This document shows, one piece after another, positions 14,601 to 15,513 of a stretch of 15,513 nucleotides of DNA. Source of the stretch: F23-D06 sp045116675 (lineage in GTDB: Bacteria > Bacteroidota > Bacteroidia > Bacteroidales > WCHB1-69). The translations under genes and the position numbers were made by a program. Location of the stretch: the NCBI GenBank assembly GCA_045116675.1, contig JBGUMF010000080.1:1-15513 (forward strand), read 5' to 3'. The notes under the pieces are model-generated. The model saw only the letters and a list, made by a program, of their open reading frames with translations. It was not told the DNA's origin and made no database searches. Numbering within the stretch: position 1 is the stretch's first letter; every line of letters begins with the position of its first letter.

Positions 14601-15513
14601 TCATTATGGGGAATAACACTTATCAAGACAATAAAAATGTTATCGGATATCATTACAACGGAGGGATTTCCTGGTTCGCCAGCAATTCCAGCAATTTCGT
14701 CTTGAAAGGGATATTGACTGATGATGACCTATCCGTAACAAAATACGACATCACCCGCAATGCTGTTTTCAGAGGGGCTACAACCCAAACATCTTTCTCA
14801 GATCATATTAACCATAACGGGCTGTATCACTATTCCGTCACTGCCATTTGGGACAACGGATGCCGTTCCTCCGCCATTGATAGTATAACGACAAGTGGCA
14901 TCGTCGTTCCGCCCAGCATTTACACCACCCTTGACAGCACCATCTGTTCCGACCAATTGCCATTAGTATGGAACGGCCAGACCTTCTCGGACAGTGGGGA
15001 GCAGACAACCACGTTAGAGGCCTCCAACGGTGCCGACAGTATCATAATGATGCGGTTGACAGTCCTTTACGGCACGCACAATGTCGAGACGGAGACCGCC
15101 TGCGAAGCATTAACATGGCACGGGCAGACCTTCATCACCTCCGGGACCTACACCCACGCCTACACCAACGCCGACGGCTGCGCCAGTGTGGACACCCTCA
15201 AACTGACCGTCAACTACGGCACGCACAATGTCGAGACGGAAACCGCCTGCGAAAGCTTCACCTGGCACGGGCAGACATATACCTCCTCCGGCACCTACAG
15301 GCATGCCTACACCAACGCCGACGGCTGCGCCAGCGTGGATACCCTCAAGCTAACCGTCAACTACGGCTCGCACAATGTCGAGACGGAGACCGCCTGCGAA
15401 TCCTTCACATGGCACGGTGAAACGTACACGCAAAGCGGCACATACACCCACGCCTACACCAACGCCGACGGCTGCGCCAGCGTGGACACCCTCAAGCTGA
15501 CCGTCAACTACGG
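11648..15513 (+). CDS. Secreted C10-family cysteine peptidase with long repeat-built C-terminus, 3' truncated
   Basis: The frame is open for 1288 codons and leaves the window, so it is C-terminally incomplete. Residues 1-20 are a signal peptide (MKNLYTILLLSLVCGFLSAA). A propeptide like that of streptopain follows, with 'FVIVSADDRMVPVLGYS' typical of the C10 inhibitor region. The catalytic domain begins near residue 150: C183 in GCVATAMGQIIRYW, H323 in GGHAFVCDGYD, N339-W340 in INWGWRG; the His-to-Asn gap of 16 equals that of SpeB. Next come two copies of a composite unit (about 379-735 and 736-1085): an Ig-like sheet, then an FnIII-like domain split by an inserted domain containing 'SDLAxYH' and 'ELWxG'. 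From residue 1093, 49-residue repeats follow. It is probably exported, perhaps by type IX secretion, but the sorting tail is not visible. It may serve proteolysis or adhesion. Confidence 0.9.
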   Translation, partial: MKNLYTILLLSLVCGFLSAAPVDSITAKRVAANFMAGKTAASHRNMEADLAYTGRSTSNATRSVSDCFYIYNFGEGFVIVSADDRMVPVLGYSTEGRFNIQDIPENMAGFLENYKAEASFILNSSGNEARQDSRWRTLLADRPTPATRGTVLVGPLLTTNWGQSPLYNALCPADANGQTITGCVATAMGQIIRYWQYPTHGIGSHSYVHSIYGTLSANFGNTTYDYANMPTYLTTSSTQAQINAVATLLYHCGVSLEMDYGLDGSGAASAWVPSALNTYFGYPECNYLHRNNYNEATWIAMLKEELNHSRPVLYSGSGSAGGHAFVCDGYDNENYFHINWGWRGSYNGYFLVSAMNPASYDFNSNQGAVFGIDGGSPILRCSLHDISFHIQAGTYSDPVAVNFVSGNLTSPLQVTCTGNFAVSTDSATYLSAVTIPATGGRLYVRYQPVAQDAVTERGMVIIRNTQVSDTILLTGSTYIPDCGAPQNLNISTNDNQHINLSWGVPPITDDPQTFSWIEQYLGAAYYANNYKIYLLHRMASSDLASYHQKQLSEISFVVHDVASVYKIVVYTGGNYQSGILSPGTLVCEQTVNQTLSIGYWNTVTLDNPIPVDANQELWYGIYLEASGGQSCMVLGSGNHPGKGNILGYVSGSSVSWSCSNFSDMSYAVKATFKNIPVIPDNFSVYRDNVLLATVTDTFYHDNLSATSDYLYRVAINWNNGCSASAQKSFRNESHIAAQPDHLDFYTNHGHVNNTYTVDIHGNVLSQPIQATVSGPFAISTDNVTFGTSATLPTHGGTLHVRYLPLSDSATYDYGHIALASGNITETVWLSGHCFEKDCPPPENLQISQDNRQINLHWDAPIINPSSCVISWDSTISYHSSYGITYPVEYLQRFTTSDLATYHNKKLTAVTFYAVTGVTYKIMVYTGGSVSNSNVFNPGTKVVEQPVSAYQAGWNTIILNQPVKIDASKELWFGVSGQDDGSKYYIIMGNNTYQDNKNVIGYHYNGGISWFASNSSNFVLKGILTDDDLSVTKYDITRNAVFRGATTQTSFSDHINHNGLYHYSVTAIWDNGCRSSAIDSITTSGIVVPPSIYTTLDSTICSDQLPLVWNGQTFSDSGEQTTTLEASNGADSIIMMRLTVLYGTHNVETETACEALTWHGQTFITSGTYTHAYTNADGCASVDTLKLTVNYGTHNVETETACESFTWHGQTYTSSGTYRHAYTNADGCASVDTLKLTVNYGSHNVETETACESFTWHGETYTQSGTYTHAYTNADGCASVDTLKLTVNY
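12782..13850 (+). repeat. Composite domain unit A of the C10 peptidase
   Basis: First of two diverged copies, seen in protein rather than DNA. It has an Ig-like sheet ending in 'GGRLYVRYQPV...DTILLTGS', a Cys-Gly-Ala-Pro-Gln FnIII start with 'INLSWGVPP', an inserted domain with 'SSDLASYHQKQLS', 'VVYTGG' and 'WNTVTLDNPIPVDANQELWYG', and the FnIII remainder 'FSVYRDNVLL...YLYRVAINWNNGCSA'. Confidence 0.75.
13851..14900 (+). repeat. Composite domain unit B of the C10 peptidase
   Basis: Second copy, with the same order as unit A: 'GPFAISTDNVTF...GGTLHVRYLPL...TVWLSG', then 'PPPENLQIS...INLHWDAP', then an insert with 'TSDLATYHNKKLT', 'MVYTGG' and 'GWNTIILNQPVKIDASKELW', then 'YDITRNAVF...YHYSVTAIWDNGCRSS'. 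By eye it is richer in A and T than the flanking repeats. Confidence 0.75.
14924..15513 (+). repeat. 147-bp tandem repeats (49 residues) in the C10 peptidase
   Basis: Units begin at 14924 (divergent), 15071, 15218 and 15365; a further unit begins at 15512 and is cut by the window edge. The last three units are nearly identical in DNA, with Cys at unit positions 11 and 37, a TWHG(Q/E)T(F/Y) core, SGTY, and 'YTNADGCASVDTLKLTVNY'. The divergent first unit keeps the exact length and the W16, G18 and SG24-25 positions but lacks the second Cys. Such 'DGC' repeats are known in secreted Bacteroidota proteins. Confidence 0.92.

Noticed and set aside
14968..15420. 150-codon Arg/His/Gln-rich frame inside the peptidase repeats
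   Set aside because: It repeats with the same 147-bp period because the unit is a multiple of three; composition is typical of a shifted frame.
14924..15513. Tandem repeats considered as a CRISPR array
   Set aside because: Units are 147 bp, contiguous with no spacers, and keep one open reading frame.

Overview
The window looks like a chromosomal segment from a member of the Bacteroidales (phylum Bacteroidota), with moderately high GC in its housekeeping genes. The evidence is the gene content: an HU-like/SPOR membrane protein, a secreted C10 (streptopain/PrtT-type) peptidase with FnIII-like and cell-surface repeats, a DnaK-type deoxynucleoside kinase, and an Omp85 relative. TAnnTTTG-type -7 promoter motifs, a lack of Shine-Dalgarno sequences, and AT-rich heptamer repeats between genes point the same way. 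I cannot place it to genus. I see no tRNA, rRNA, CRISPR array, insertion sequence or phage gene.

Layout. (1) 1-381: the C-terminal end of an OPT-family oligopeptide transporter. (2) 457-5659: a rightward run of housekeeping genes. These are a deoxynucleoside kinase and kdsB (sharing one base), then an HU-like/SPOR protein, pssA and a LOG-family hydrolase (joined by two ATGA overlaps), then the DNA polymerase III delta' subunit. (3) 5668-8281: a leftward block, read from right to left as a 44-residue lipoprotein that is easy to overlook, a predicted outer-membrane barrel protein, an AT-rich spacer with two facing heptamer arrays, and a 496-residue polysaccharide flippase. The flippase converges on the delta' gene with an 8-bp gap. 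(4) 8373-11620: rightward, a short Omp85-family outer-membrane protein and apolipoprotein N-acyltransferase (lnt). (5) 11648 to the window end: an open frame of at least 1288 codons encoding a C10 cysteine peptidase with a long repeat-built C-terminal region that runs off the edge.

How the genes work together. The theme is mostly the cell envelope. KdsB activates Kdo for LPS, PssA starts phosphatidylethanolamine synthesis, the flippase moves lipid-linked glycans, and Lnt finishes lipoproteins. The Omp85 protein and the barrel protein sit in the outer membrane, and the SPOR protein probably joins the inner membrane to peptidoglycan. The deoxynucleoside kinase and delta' serve nucleotide salvage and replication. 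The peptidase is very likely exported, and by analogy with related proteins may use the type IX secretion system, but its C-terminus is outside the window.

I do not see a clear new multi-gene system. The parts most worth a second look are the nested and duplicated architecture of the peptidase with its 147-bp repeats, the unannotated small lipoprotein paired with a barrel protein, the HU-to-SPOR membrane protein with a repeat-expanded acidic linker, and the inverted heptamer arrays.
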